Part shown: piece by piece, positions 8,375 to 17,487 of the stretch
How the letters are laid out: the number at the start of each line of letters is the position of its first letter
Numbering within the stretch: the first letter of the stretch is position 1
Origin: Variovorax jilinensis
GTDB lineage: Bacteria > Pseudomonadota > Gammaproteobacteria > Burkholderiales > Burkholderiaceae_C
DNA length: 64,000 nucleotides
Reading direction: 5' to 3'
NCBI RefSeq assembly: GCF_030316885.1
Contig: NZ_JASZYQ010000006.1
Coordinates: forward strand, 124,001 to 188,000
Translations under genes and position numbers: made by a program
Notes under the pieces: generated by a model
Database searches by the model: none
What the model was told of the DNA's origin: nothing
What the model saw: the letters and a program-made list of their open reading frames with translations, nothing else

Positions 8375-11300
8375 ATGAGCGAGGTCGTGCCGCCTCGGCG
8401 ACGCCTCGCGGTCAAGCTGCTGTGGGCGAGCATCGGTCTGCTGGTCCTGGCCATCATCGGCGTCGTCATCTTCCTCGAGACACTCGACGCGGACGTCTAC
8501 AGGCGCAAGCTGGAGCAGGAACTCTCGAACGCGCTGGGTCGGCAGGTGTCCATCGGTGCCATGTCCTTCGACGTGGCGATGCGCCCCACCCTCGCGGTGC
8601 GCGACCTGCGCATTGCCAATCCGGCCTGGGCTTCGCGGCCCGACTTCCTCAGCGTGAGCACTGGCGAGGCCCGCGTCGATCTGGAGGCCTTGCTGAAAGG
8701 CCGCGTGACGGTCCGCAGCGTGCGGCTGAACGGCATCGACCTGCTGCTCGAGCGCAATCCGCAGGGCGAAGGCAACTGGGTCTTCGGCACGCCGGACAGC
8801 GGCAGCAAACCCTTGGATCTGCCCGACTTCGACGACGTGACGCTGGCCGACGCCCGCATCGCATGGAAGCGGGCCGATGGCTCGGCCGTTCAGGCGCGCA
8901 TCGACTCCGCCCAGGCTGCCATCGTCGAGGGCCTGCCCTTCGATCTGCGGGCTCAGGGAAGCTACGAGGGCCATGCGGTTCGCCTGACCGCGAAGTCACA
9001 GGCCTCGCTGCAATCGGCCATCGCGCGCAATCCATGGCGCGTCGCGATCGGACTCGATCAGCAGGATGCATCGCTCGCGTTCGATGTCCGCTGGCCCTCC
9101 ATCTACAGCCTGGAAGGCATCGAGATCGGCGTCGAGGCCGCGGGCAAGCGACTCGATTCGTGGGCCGGCATCGTGGGCAGGCCGCTGCCGGGCTGGGGGC
9201 CCTACCGGCTCTCGGGGCAGTCGCGTTTCTCGCCGGGAAAGTTCGAGGCCGACGGCCTGAAGCTTTCGCTCGACGGGCTGCCAACCCACCCGCCGCTGCT
9301 CGAGATCGACAGCGGTCGGGTCGCGTTCGGCAGCGGCACGGACACGCAGCTGAGCGCTGCGGGCAGGATCGGAGAGACGGCCGTCTCGCTCGAGGCGAGC
9401 GGCGCCGCATGGCCACAGCCGGCCCCGGCCGCGCCGCTCAAGCTGCGCGCTGCGCTGGCGGATTTCGCACTGAGCGCCGAAGGCCGCATCGGCGGCGTCG
9501 ACGATTCGGCGTTCGACCTCGCCCTGCACGCCGAGGGTGACGTGATGGCGGCGCTGCGCACGCTCGCCGGCGTGCGCAGCGCGCATGCCCTGCCGATCGA
9601 TCTCGCAACGCAGGTGACACGCGCGAACCAGACCTACGAGGCCAAGGCGATCAAGGGCCAGGTGCTCGGTGTCCCGGTGACCGGCCATCTCGACTACAGG
9701 CATGCGCCGCAAGCCCGGCTCGCCGGGGCGCTGGCGCTCGGTCAGCTCAACCTGGCCCATCCCGCGATCCGCTCGCTCGAGACCGCGAACGTCGCAACTG
9801 CCGGCGCCGCTTCTCCACGCAGCGGCGCGCCCGCCTGGCTCGACGCCGTCGAGACCGACCTGACGTTGCGCATCGCCTCGATCGCCGGGTTGCCGTTCCC
9901 GGCCCGTGATCTGGCGGCCCGCCTGCAATGGCGCAACGACGCGCTGCAACTGCAGCAGATCGCCGCCACGCTGTCCGGCACACGCCTCACGGGCGACGGC
10001 ACGCTGCGCTGGCGCGATGGCCGCGCGCAGGTGGAGGGCAAGGCGAGCGTTGCGCTGCTCGACCTCGGCAAGCTCGGCAGCGGTCCCGCACCGCGAGGCA
10101 GTCCCGGCGCACTCGATCGGCCCTTGCCGCTGGCGCCGTTGCGGGCACTCGACGCCGATCTGCGCATCGACCTGGGACGGGTCGCCGGTGCGCCGGTGAC
10201 GATCGAGAAGGTCGCTGCGACGGCTCGCCTGCAGGGCGGCAAGCTCGCCATCGACGTGGCGTCCGGCACGGTCGCTGCCGTTCCCCTGCAGGGACGCGTC
10301 GCTATCGACGCCACCGGCAACGCCTGGCGCGTCGATGTCGATGCCCAGGCCGCGCGCATCGACCTCGCCACACTGGCGCGCGGGGCCAAGCAGCCGGCCA
10401 CGATGACCGGAACCCTTCTGGAGACCCGTGCAGTGCTGGGTTCGCACGGCACGAACGGGCGCGAGCTGCTGAACCAGGCCAGCCTCAGCGTGCGCACGTC
10501 GCCGTTCACGCTCGCCGTGCCGCGCGACCGCTTCACGCTGGCGGTGGATCGGGCGAGCATCGATGTCGAGCCCGGTGGGCCGGTACGCGTCAGTGCCGCG
10601 GGCAAGACCTCGGGTGCGGCGATGGACCTCACGATGACCGGCGGACCGCTGGTCGAGCTGGCCGAGCCCGCGAGCGCGTGGCCCAGGATCGAAGCCAGCA
10701 TGCGATCGACCCTGAATGGCCAGCTGCTGCAGGTCGACGCGAGCAGCGGTCCCCTGCAGCGCCTCGTCGGCATGCGCGACGTGCCGCTGAACCTGCGAGT
10801 GACCGCACCGGGCGCCAGCGCGACGCTCGAAGGCACCGTGCGCAACCTCGCGGCGCCCATGGCCACGCCGCTGTCTGCACGTGTCGACATCGCCGATCTC
10901 GCGCGAACGGCGGCGCTGTTCACGGCGGCGCGACTGCCGCCGCTGAAGGTCCAGGCGACCGGTCGTGTCACGCTGGGCGACGGCGAGCTGTCAGTCGCCG
11001 GTCTCGCGGCGCAGGTCGGCAGGTCGGACGCGGCCGGGCAACTGCTGATCCACTGGCGCGATCGGCCCCGGTTCACGGCGAATCTCACCTCCAGGCTCAT
11101 CGACGCCACGCAATGGGCGCCCGAGGCCGTGAAGGAAGAAAAACCCCTGCTCGATCGCCCTATTCCCGTCGCCGAGCTGCTCGCGAGCGACGTGCAGTTG
11201 CGTCTGCGGGCGCAGCGCTTTCTCCTGCACAAGTACGACCTCATGAACCTGCAGCTCAACGGCACGCTCGACAAGGGGCTGGTGCAGATGCAGGCTCACG

Positions 11301-12055
11301 CGGCCGAAGGCGACATGAATGGTGAACTGCGATTCGACATCCGCCGCGTGCCTGGCCTGGCGGTACGCCTGCAGCTCAAGGAAGTCGATTCGCGCTCGCT
11401 GTACACGGGTGGCACCGCACCCACGTCTGCCGCGGCACCGAAGATCTCGATGCGCGCGCAGGTTGCGGGCACCGGCGCCACGCTGCGGCGCATGCTCGCC
11501 ACGTCCGACGGCGCTTTCCTGCTCACCGCGGGGGCAGGCACGCTGCCGATCCACACCGGCTACGGCTTCGAGCGAATCGCGGGCAACCTGCTGCTCACGC
11601 TCGTGCCCGGGCGGCGCAGCAGCGACTTCAACCAGCTCCAGTGCGCAGCGGCGCACTTCACCATCGCCAAAGGCGTTGCCACCTCGAGCGACGGCATCGT
11701 GCTGCGACTGCAGAGCATGGACATCCTGGGCAGCGGCGCGGCCAACCTCACGACCGGCCAGATCCTCTTCGGCTATAGAGCGGTGCGTCGCAGCTTCTTC
11801 AGCCTGAGCCTCCTGGGCCTGACCAGCGGTGTCGCCAAGGTCACGGGGACGCTCAGCAACCCGACGGTGGAACTCGACCCGAGCGGCATCCTGCTGGCCG
11901 GCACGGCCGCCTGGGCCACCGCGGGGGTCTCGTTGCTGGCGGGCGAGCTGTGGCGCAAGCTCGAGGCCACCGGCGACCCCTGCTCGCGGATCGCCAGCGG
12001 CGCCCAGCTTCCGGACGACCCGCTCGAGAAGCTGCTCCAGAGGCTGATGCGCTGA
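8375..12055 (+). CDS. AsmA-family protein
   Basis: This 1226-residue protein belongs to the AsmA/TamB-like envelope proteins, inner-membrane-anchored bridges linked to outer-membrane homeostasis and lipid transport. A single N-terminal transmembrane helix (about residues 12-34) is followed by the AsmA start motif around ETLDADVYRRKLEQELSNAL and GRQVSIGAMSFDVAMRPTL. A very long beta-rich, repetitive periplasmic part follows, and a C-terminal AsmA domain (about residues 1040-1180, with the phrase LLLTLVPGRRSSDFNQLQC). The ribosome site before ATG 8375 is weak, but the membrane anchor supports this start. It ends 13 bases before the convergent glutaminase gene. Confidence 0.88.
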   Translation: MSEVVPPRRRLAVKLLWASIGLLVLAIIGVVIFLETLDADVYRRKLEQELSNALGRQVSIGAMSFDVAMRPTLAVRDLRIANPAWASRPDFLSVSTGEARVDLEALLKGRVTVRSVRLNGIDLLLERNPQGEGNWVFGTPDSGSKPLDLPDFDDVTLADARIAWKRADGSAVQARIDSAQAAIVEGLPFDLRAQGSYEGHAVRLTAKSQASLQSAIARNPWRVAIGLDQQDASLAFDVRWPSIYSLEGIEIGVEAAGKRLDSWAGIVGRPLPGWGPYRLSGQSRFSPGKFEADGLKLSLDGLPTHPPLLEIDSGRVAFGSGTDTQLSAAGRIGETAVSLEASGAAWPQPAPAAPLKLRAALADFALSAEGRIGGVDDSAFDLALHAEGDVMAALRTLAGVRSAHALPIDLATQVTRANQTYEAKAIKGQVLGVPVTGHLDYRHAPQARLAGALALGQLNLAHPAIRSLETANVATAGAASPRSGAPAWLDAVETDLTLRIASIAGLPFPARDLAARLQWRNDALQLQQIAATLSGTRLTGDGTLRWRDGRAQVEGKASVALLDLGKLGSGPAPRGSPGALDRPLPLAPLRALDADLRIDLGRVAGAPVTIEKVAATARLQGGKLAIDVASGTVAAVPLQGRVAIDATGNAWRVDVDAQAARIDLATLARGAKQPATMTGTLLETRAVLGSHGTNGRELLNQASLSVRTSPFTLAVPRDRFTLAVDRASIDVEPGGPVRVSAAGKTSGAAMDLTMTGGPLVELAEPASAWPRIEASMRSTLNGQLLQVDASSGPLQRLVGMRDVPLNLRVTAPGASATLEGTVRNLAAPMATPLSARVDIADLARTAALFTAARLPPLKVQATGRVTLGDGELSVAGLAAQVGRSDAAGQLLIHWRDRPRFTANLTSRLIDATQWAPEAVKEEKPLLDRPIPVAELLASDVQLRLRAQRFLLHKYDLMNLQLNGTLDKGLVQMQAHAAEGDMNGELRFDIRRVPGLAVRLQLKEVDSRSLYTGGTAPTSAAAPKISMRAQVAGTGATLRRMLATSDGAFLLTAGAGTLPIHTGYGFERIAGNLLLTLVPGRRSSDFNQLQCAAAHFTIAKGVATSSDGIVLRLQSMDILGSGAANLTTGQILFGYRAVRRSFFSLSLLGLTSGVAKVTGTLSNPTVELDPSGILLAGTAAWATAGVSLLAGELWRKLEATGDPCSRIASGAQLPDDPLEKLLQRLMR

Positions 12056-12068
12056 CGCGCTGAGACTC

Positions 12069-13004
12069 TCAGGCCGCGTAGAGGTTGTAGCCCATCGTCT
12101 GCGCCACCGCGGCCGCCATCAACTGGCCCCGCACGCTGTTGCCGGTCGGGTCCAGCGGCGGCGAGAAGGCCGCAATGCCCATCAGGCCGGGAACGATCGT
12201 CAGGATGCCGCCACCCACGCCGCTCTTAGCAGGCAGGCCGACGGTATAGGCCCAGTCACCCGAGCGGCCGTACATGCCTTCCATCGTCATCTCGGCCAGC
12301 ACGTAGCGCGTGTGCGCGGGCTTCATGACCTGAAGCTTCGAGAGCGGATTCCTGCCCTTGCCGGCCAGCGTCGCGCCCATGGTCGCCAGCTGCACCGTGG
12401 TCAGCAGCGTGGAGCATTGGCGGGTGTAGACATCGCAGGCTTCCATGGGGTCGCAATACATCGAGCCCGCCGAAGACAGCAGCCACGCAATCGCGCGATT
12501 GTGGAAGTTGGTCGTCTGCTCCGAATGGTTGACGTCGTCGGACAGGGCCAGCTGGGCGCCGGCCAGCTGCGACTGCATCCCGAGGATGCGCGACCAGCGG
12601 TCCTCCACGGACGACGCCTTGACGAGGCTGACCGTCGCCATGGCGCCGGCATTGACCAGCGGCGACAGCGGCTTGCCCTCGTGCAGTTCGAGCGCCATGA
12701 CGGAATTAAATGGCAGCCCGGTCGGATCGGCGCCGATCTTGTCCTGCACCGCGTCCGGTCCGACGTCCTCGAGCGCGAGCGCCAGGGTGCAAACCTTCGA
12801 GATCGATTCGATCGCGAACTGGAAGTCCGAATCGCCTGCCGCCACGATGTCGCCATCGACCGTCACGGCGGCCACGCCGGAGAGGGTGGAGGGAACGTTC
12901 GCGAGATAGGGGATGTAGCTTGCGTTCTCGCCGCCCGGCGCGGCATGGTGCTGCGCGTAGGCGGATTGCACCGCCTCCTTGAGCGCCTTGATGTCGATGG
13001 CCAT
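12069..13004 (-). CDS. glsA: Glutaminase
   Basis: This serine-dependent glutaminase hydrolyses glutamine to glutamate and ammonia (EC 3.5.1.2). Its 311 residues match the family length. The catalytic S-x-x-K is at Ser67-Lys70 (ESISKV), with the conserved NAGAMA and SGVGGGI segments downstream. A TAGGAG site precedes ATG 13004 by about seven bases. The gene lies 10 bases after the antiporter gene and is the last gene of the gad operon. In E. coli the equivalent enzyme YbaS feeds acid resistance, because the released ammonia takes up protons and the glutamate supplies the decarboxylase. The operon position strongly suggests the same role here. Confidence 0.95.
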   Translation of the reverse strand: MAIDIKALKEAVQSAYAQHHAAPGGENASYIPYLANVPSTLSGVAAVTVDGDIVAAGDSDFQFAIESISKVCTLALALEDVGPDAVQDKIGADPTGLPFNSVMALELHEGKPLSPLVNAGAMATVSLVKASSVEDRWSRILGMQSQLAGAQLALSDDVNHSEQTTNFHNRAIAWLLSSAGSMYCDPMEACDVYTRQCSTLLTTVQLATMGATLAGKGRNPLSKLQVMKPAHTRYVLAEMTMEGMYGRSGDWAYTVGLPAKSGVGGGILTIVPGLMGIAAFSPPLDPTGNSVRGQLMAAAVAQTMGYNLYAA

Positions 13005-13014
13005 GTCGGTGCTC

Positions 13015-14547
13015 CTAGGACTTGCGTGCCGCGCCGGCGGCTGCGGTCGGCGCCGGCTTCGTCGAGGCGGTGGTCGCGGCCTGCCAGGTGAACGGTGCGA
13101 AGTCGTTCTTCTCGTCGCGCCAGCCGGGCTTGCGCATCATGTAGATCACGAAAGGAAGGATGCAGAAGAACACCGTCAGGCCGACCAGGATCCCGACATA
13201 GGTCGACGGGCTGCCGACCGAGATCTGGCTCGGCGGAATGAAGCTGAAGAAGAACGCCAGCAGCGAGCCGAGGAAGCCCGCACCGCCGATGATCCACATG
13301 CCCAGGTTGCCGCCGGGAATCCGGTAGGGCCGCTCGCGGTTCGGCTGGCTGTGCCGCAGGTAGATGGCGGCGGCGAACATCAGCAGGTACATCACGAGAT
13401 ACAGGATCACGGTCAGCTGGCTCAGGATCTGATAGACCGACTGCACCGACGGCAGCACCACGAAAAGTACCGACAGCAGCGTGACGAGGCCGGCCTGCAC
13501 GAGCAGGATGTGCGTCGCCATGCCCTTGGCGTTGGTGTGCTGCCACCAGCGCGGCAGGTAGCCCGCCTTGGCGACGACCAGCAAGCCGGAGGACGGACCG
13601 GCCACCCAGGTGACGACGCCCGCGAGCACGCCGATCGCGAGTGCCACTGCGACCACCGGGCCCAGCCACTGGACGCCGGCCCACTTGAACATGTCGTCAT
13701 AGGCGACCAGCAGGCTCTGCGTCAGGTTGATGTCCGCCTGCGGAATCACGAACGCGATGGCCAGCGTGCCGAGCACGAAGATCAGCACGGTGCCGATGGC
13801 CGACAGCATGATCGCGATCGGATAGTTGCGCTTCGGGTTGTCGACTTCCTGCACGTGGATCGCGTTCATCTCCATGCCCGCATAGAACAGGAAGATGCTG
13901 GCGGCCAGCACGACGTTGTTGAAGTTGGTGAAGTCCGGCAGCACCTCGCTCCACTCGAGCTTGATCTGCGGCGTGTTGCCCGAGAACAGATAGGCAAAGC
14001 CGAGCACGATGAGGATGATCGCCGGGATGATGGTGCCGATGATCCCGCCCCACTTCGACACCTTGGCGAAGGTGTCGACGCCGCGAAACGCGATGAAGGT
14101 GGCCAGCCAGTAGATGCCGAGCACGATCAGGAGAATGAAGTACTTGTTGGCGGACAGTGCTTCGTCCCAGCGCTGGTCGGGGCCGATGAAGGCCAGCGAG
14201 ACGGCACCGAAGGTGAGTGCGGTCGGAAACCAGACGGTGACTTCCACCCACAGCATGCACATCGCCAGGAAGGCCAGCCGCGGGCCGAAGGCCTCGCCGA
14301 CCCAGCGGAACACGCCGCCCTTCTCGGACCAGCCGGTCGCCAGTTCGGCGGCGACCAGAGAGACGGGGATCAGGAAGAAGACCGCTGCGAACAGGTAGTA
14401 GAAGATCGAGCTCAGGCCGTACTCGGCTTCCGCGGGCAGGCCGCGAAGGCTGACGACCGCCACGATGTTCATGATCGCGATGGTGCCGATCCCTAGTTTC
14501 TTGGCCGGTGTCAGGCCGGTGGCCTTTGGGGCGGTGGAGTCAGACAT
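13015..14547 (-). CDS. gadC: Glutamate/gamma-aminobutyrate antiporter
   Basis: This 510-residue APC-superfamily transporter exchanges external glutamate (and glutamine in known relatives) for internal GABA. About twelve hydrophobic helices run from residue 17 (IGTIAIMNIVAVVSLRGLPA, the conserved first helix of GadC-type carriers) to about 475, followed by a hydrophilic tail. E. coli GadC has such a tail that plugs the pore at neutral pH; the tail here is Ala/Thr-rich and cannot be aligned confidently by eye. GAGGAA lies eight bases before ATG 14547. It sits between gadB and glsA. Confidence 0.93.
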   Translation of the reverse strand: MSDSTAPKATGLTPAKKLGIGTIAIMNIVAVVSLRGLPAEAEYGLSSIFYYLFAAVFFLIPVSLVAAELATGWSEKGGVFRWVGEAFGPRLAFLAMCMLWVEVTVWFPTALTFGAVSLAFIGPDQRWDEALSANKYFILLIVLGIYWLATFIAFRGVDTFAKVSKWGGIIGTIIPAIILIVLGFAYLFSGNTPQIKLEWSEVLPDFTNFNNVVLAASIFLFYAGMEMNAIHVQEVDNPKRNYPIAIMLSAIGTVLIFVLGTLAIAFVIPQADINLTQSLLVAYDDMFKWAGVQWLGPVVAVALAIGVLAGVVTWVAGPSSGLLVVAKAGYLPRWWQHTNAKGMATHILLVQAGLVTLLSVLFVVLPSVQSVYQILSQLTVILYLVMYLLMFAAAIYLRHSQPNRERPYRIPGGNLGMWIIGGAGFLGSLLAFFFSFIPPSQISVGSPSTYVGILVGLTVFFCILPFVIYMMRKPGWRDEKNDFAPFTWQAATTASTKPAPTAAAGAARKS

Positions 14548-14734
14548 GGATCATTTCCTCGAAGTTCTTGCTTTTGGTTGGGAAGCGGCGACCGCCGCCG
14601 GCAGACGGATGCGGGACCGGGCGTACGAATCGCGGCGCCCGGACTGTGCCAGTCACCGGACCATCGACGGCCCGGAACCGGCGGCGCAGGGAGATCGAAG
14701 GGAGCGCGGCGCTTCGCCTTCGACTCGACGCGAC
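14548..14734 (-). other. gadB-gadC spacer
   Basis: These 187 bases hold no credible gene and no T-tailed hairpin. The gap is much longer than that between gadC and glsA, so an internal promoter or processing site is possible, but none was identified. Confidence 0.4.
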
Positions 14735-16135
14735 TCAGGTGTGATTGAAGCCTTCTTCCTTGGCCACGCCATGCACCGAGGGATGCTTCGCCAGGTAGTC
14801 CAGCGCGGTCTTGAGGTCGTCGATGAACAGGGCGGCGAAGTCGATCTCGAAGCCGCGTCGGCACATGATCCGCATCACGACGGTATCGGACGCCTTCCCG
14901 CTCATCGCGAATGCAGGCACCTGCCAGCCGCGCAGCCGCAGGCGCTCCGACAGGTCATACAGCGTGTAGCCGACGTTGGCACCGTCCTTGATCTTGAAGC
15001 AGACGGCGGGAATGCCCTGCTTGGGATCGCCGCTGCAGATGAAGTCGAAGGGCCCGAGCTTGCCGACTTCGCCTGCAATGAAGGAAGCCACCTGATAGAG
15101 CGCGGTCTGGACCTTGGTGTAGCCCTCGCGGCCCAGTCGCAGGAACTCGTAGTACTGCGCAATCACCTGACCGGCCGGGCGCGAGAAATTGATCGCGAAG
15201 GTGCCCACCTGCCCACCGAGGTAGTCGACCTTGAACACCAGTTCGTCGGGCAGCGCCTCGGCATCGCGCCAGATCACCCAGCCGCAACCCAGCGGCGCGA
15301 GCCCGAACTTGTGGCCCGAGGTGCTGATCGACTTCACGCGGGGAAGCCGGAAATCCCAGACGATCTCGGGCGCCACGAACGGCGCGAGGAAGCCGCCGCT
15401 GGCCGCATCGACGTGGATGTCGATGTCCCAGCCCTTTTCCTTGTGCAGCTTGTCGAGTGCGTCGTGCAGCGCCTGGGGAAATTCGTAGTTGCCGGTGTAG
15501 GTGACGCCGAAGGTGGGGACCACCCCGATCGTGTTCTCGTCGCAGGCCGCCGCCATGCGCTCGGGGTCCATGAAGTACTTGCCCGGCTCCATCTCGATCT
15601 CGCGGATCTCGACGTCCCAGTAGCGCGCGAACTTGTGCCAGCAGACCTGCACCGGTCCGCAGACGAAGTTCGGCTTGTTGGTGGGCTTGCCGGCCGCTTC
15701 CATGCGCTTGCGCCAGCGCCATTTCATCGCCATCCCGCCCAGCATGCAGGCTTCCGAGGAGCCGATGGTGTTGGTACCGGTAGCCTGCCCATTGGCCGGC
15801 CGAGGCGCATTCCAGAGGTCGGCCATCATGTTCACGCAGCGCAGATCGATGGCGGCGGACTGGGGATACTCTTCCTTGTCGATCCAGTTCTTGTTGATCG
15901 ACAGATCCATCAGCTTGTGGACGTTGTCGTCATCCCAGGTCTGGCAGAAGGTGGCCAGATTCTGGCGCGCATTGCCGTCGAGGTAGAGCTCATCCGTAAT
16001 GATCTGGTAGGCAATGTCCTGCCGCATCTCGTTTTTCGGAAAGACATGGGCTTCTGCCACATGGCCCATTGATTCGGCGCCAAAGCGCGAATCCAGGGCC
16101 GAAGGACGTTGAGTTCCAGACTGCCTAGCTGCCAT
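14735..16135 (-). CDS. gadB: Glutamate decarboxylase
   Basis: This PLP enzyme converts glutamate to GABA and CO2, consuming a cytoplasmic proton. It is 466 residues long, like E. coli GadA/GadB. The PLP lysine is in STSGHKFG at Lys276, the same number as in the E. coli enzyme. The C-terminus ends ...GFNHT with His465, the position that in E. coli GadB closes the active site at neutral pH, so pH gating is probably kept. AAGGGG sits six bases before ATG 16135. With gadC and glsA it forms a complete glutamate/glutamine acid-resistance operon on the minus strand. Confidence 0.96.
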   Translation of the reverse strand: MAARQSGTQRPSALDSRFGAESMGHVAEAHVFPKNEMRQDIAYQIITDELYLDGNARQNLATFCQTWDDDNVHKLMDLSINKNWIDKEEYPQSAAIDLRCVNMMADLWNAPRPANGQATGTNTIGSSEACMLGGMAMKWRWRKRMEAAGKPTNKPNFVCGPVQVCWHKFARYWDVEIREIEMEPGKYFMDPERMAAACDENTIGVVPTFGVTYTGNYEFPQALHDALDKLHKEKGWDIDIHVDAASGGFLAPFVAPEIVWDFRLPRVKSISTSGHKFGLAPLGCGWVIWRDAEALPDELVFKVDYLGGQVGTFAINFSRPAGQVIAQYYEFLRLGREGYTKVQTALYQVASFIAGEVGKLGPFDFICSGDPKQGIPAVCFKIKDGANVGYTLYDLSERLRLRGWQVPAFAMSGKASDTVVMRIMCRRGFEIDFAALFIDDLKTALDYLAKHPSVHGVAKEEGFNHT

Positions 16136-16526
16136 AAATTACCCCTTAGTTACATGATTTGACGGCGTATTTCTGCACCGTCACGAGAAAAGCCTCGCTG
16201 GTCCGTTCGCAGAAAATCCTACGCAACCTTTCAACACATCTTTTTGTTTTATTCGATCGATCGCATCGCGACGATTGTATATATTAATTATTACAACTTT
16301 ATGAGTTCATGCAGTCAGTTGTCGGCCATCACTGCTCGCGAAAGCATTGAACACTCTTAGTTTGATGGGGTACAAACAATCCGCCGCAATGTGTAACAAA
16401 ATGAAAATTGTCAGGAATCCAATGCACCGTTCCATCTAGGATTCGGGGGCTTGGAGATGCATTGCATGGCCCGGCCAATGTCGTTCCCGGACGACCTTGT
16501 TTCTAATCAATTCTGGAGTGCTTATC
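16136..16526. promoter_or_regulatory. AT-rich divergent control region of the gad operon and the exported-protein gene
   Basis: No gene is visible here. The segment at about 16225-16320 is strikingly AT-rich (runs such as TTTTTGTTTTATTCG and GTATATATTAATTATTACAAC) against a roughly two-thirds GC background. It lies 90-185 bases upstream of gadB. Such islands are typical targets of H-NS-type silencers and of stress promoters. No exact gadB promoter could be fixed by eye. Confidence 0.6.
16347..16376 (+). promoter_or_regulatory. Weak promoter candidate for the 16527 gene
   Basis: TTGAAC at 16347-16352 and TACAAA at 16371-16376 are separated by 18 bases, each matching four of six consensus positions. 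It points to the TTG-start gene about 150 bases downstream. Confidence 0.28.
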
Positions 16527-17084
16527 TTGAAATTCACCTCGTTCGCTCTCAGTGCTGTGTGCGCCACCATGGTCTTCGCCGGCTCGGCGCTGGTCCAGCC
16601 TGCCTCCGCCCAGACGCCCGTGGTGATCGACGCTGCCGGCAACGTGAAGGCAGTGACGGTCTCGGCGACGATCGCGGCGATCGATGCGAAGAATCGCGTA
16701 GTCACCCTCAAGGGCGCCGAAGGCAATGCCTTCGCCGTGCAGGTCGGCAAGGGTGTCAACCTCTCCGGCGTGAAGGTCGGCGACACGGTCGACGCGACCT
16801 ACATCCGTGCCGTGGCCCTGGACTTCCAGAAGGGTGACGGCATTCGCATGAACCTGCAGCAGTCCGTGACGCAAGGCGCCAACGCGCTGACGCGCACCAC
16901 GGTCGTGACCAACATCTGGGGCATCAACGAAGCGCAAGGCAGCGTGACGGTTCTCGGTCCGTACGGCCAGCTTCATCAGGTCTACCTGAAGGACCCGGCA
17001 CAGCTGAGCGGCGTCAAGGTGGGCGACCAGATGAAGATCGTCTACACGGCAGCGGTTCTGACGCAACTGGCCAAGAAGGGCTGA
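16527..17084 (+). CDS. Exported protein of unknown function, TTG start
   Basis: The protein has 185 residues if translation begins at TTG 16527. That start is chosen because TGGAG at 16514-16518 is eight bases upstream and because it gives a normal signal peptide (MKFTSFALSAVCATMVFAG..., cleavage after PASA, before QTPVV). TTG 16497 and GTG 16518 are less likely. The mature protein is made of short beta-rich stretches, with two similar phrases, VNLSGVKVGDTVDATYIRAV and AQLSGVKVGDQMKIVYTAAV. This resembles the small barrel of DUF5666-like exported proteins, but the comparison is by eye. It is divergent from gadB and shares its AT-rich control region. Confidence 0.72.
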   Translation: MKFTSFALSAVCATMVFAGSALVQPASAQTPVVIDAAGNVKAVTVSATIAAIDAKNRVVTLKGAEGNAFAVQVGKGVNLSGVKVGDTVDATYIRAVALDFQKGDGIRMNLQQSVTQGANALTRTTVVTNIWGINEAQGSVTVLGPYGQLHQVYLKDPAQLSGVKVGDQMKIVYTAAVLTQLAKKG

Positions 17085-17487
17085 GTCTCGTCGACACGGC
17101 GCTAGGCGGCGCCGTTCGCCGAAGTGGCAGATATCCGGCGTGCCTCTTCCAGCACGTTCGGAGTCCGCCTGTGCCACCGGTTTGCGTTGCGCTGCGCGCG
17201 TGATGCATGTTCTTGGGCCTCAGCCGTGGCGCAGTGTTCAGCCGGACGTGCATTCATCGTCATCTGGCGGATTTCGATCGCCCGTCGTCGGCACCATCGA
17301 CGACGAGCCGAATTCCTGCGTCCTGTATTCAGGCCTTGGAAAACGCAACGCCGCGCAAGACCCGCCGGACGAGATCGGGTCCGCTTCGGATGGCATTTCT
17401 CGCACCCAACAATTCTTGACCGCACCCGGAGATTCCTATCGTCGACAGACGGTCCCGACCCGGTTCAATTGCCTCGGAGAGACCGCA
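17085..17487. other. Intergenic region without a credible gene
   Basis: These 403 bases separate the exported protein from the porin-like gene. Open frames here lack a start site and coding character. A 6-bp stem hairpin lies at 17097-17114, and a TTGACC at 17416-17421 could be a -35 box, but no good -10 follows it. Confidence 0.5.
17097..17114 (+). terminator. Possible terminator hairpin after the TTG-start gene
   Basis: CGGCGC and GCGCCG pair around the six-base loop TAGGCG, 12 bases after the stop codon. Only two T residues follow, so it would be a weak or Rho-assisted terminator. Confidence 0.4.

Noticed and set aside
9928..11325. 465-codon frame inside the AsmA gene
   Set aside because: The AsmA frame has an anchor and domain motifs; this one is an Arg/Ala/Gly-rich frame shift of it.
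14548..14734. Riboswitch or attenuator between gadB and gadC
   Set aside because: The GC-rich spacer can fold in many ways, but no conserved core or T-tailed hairpin was found.
17102..17425. 107-codon minus-strand frame in the gap before the porin-like gene
   Set aside because: It is rich in Arg and Ala, has no start signal and no recognisable domain.
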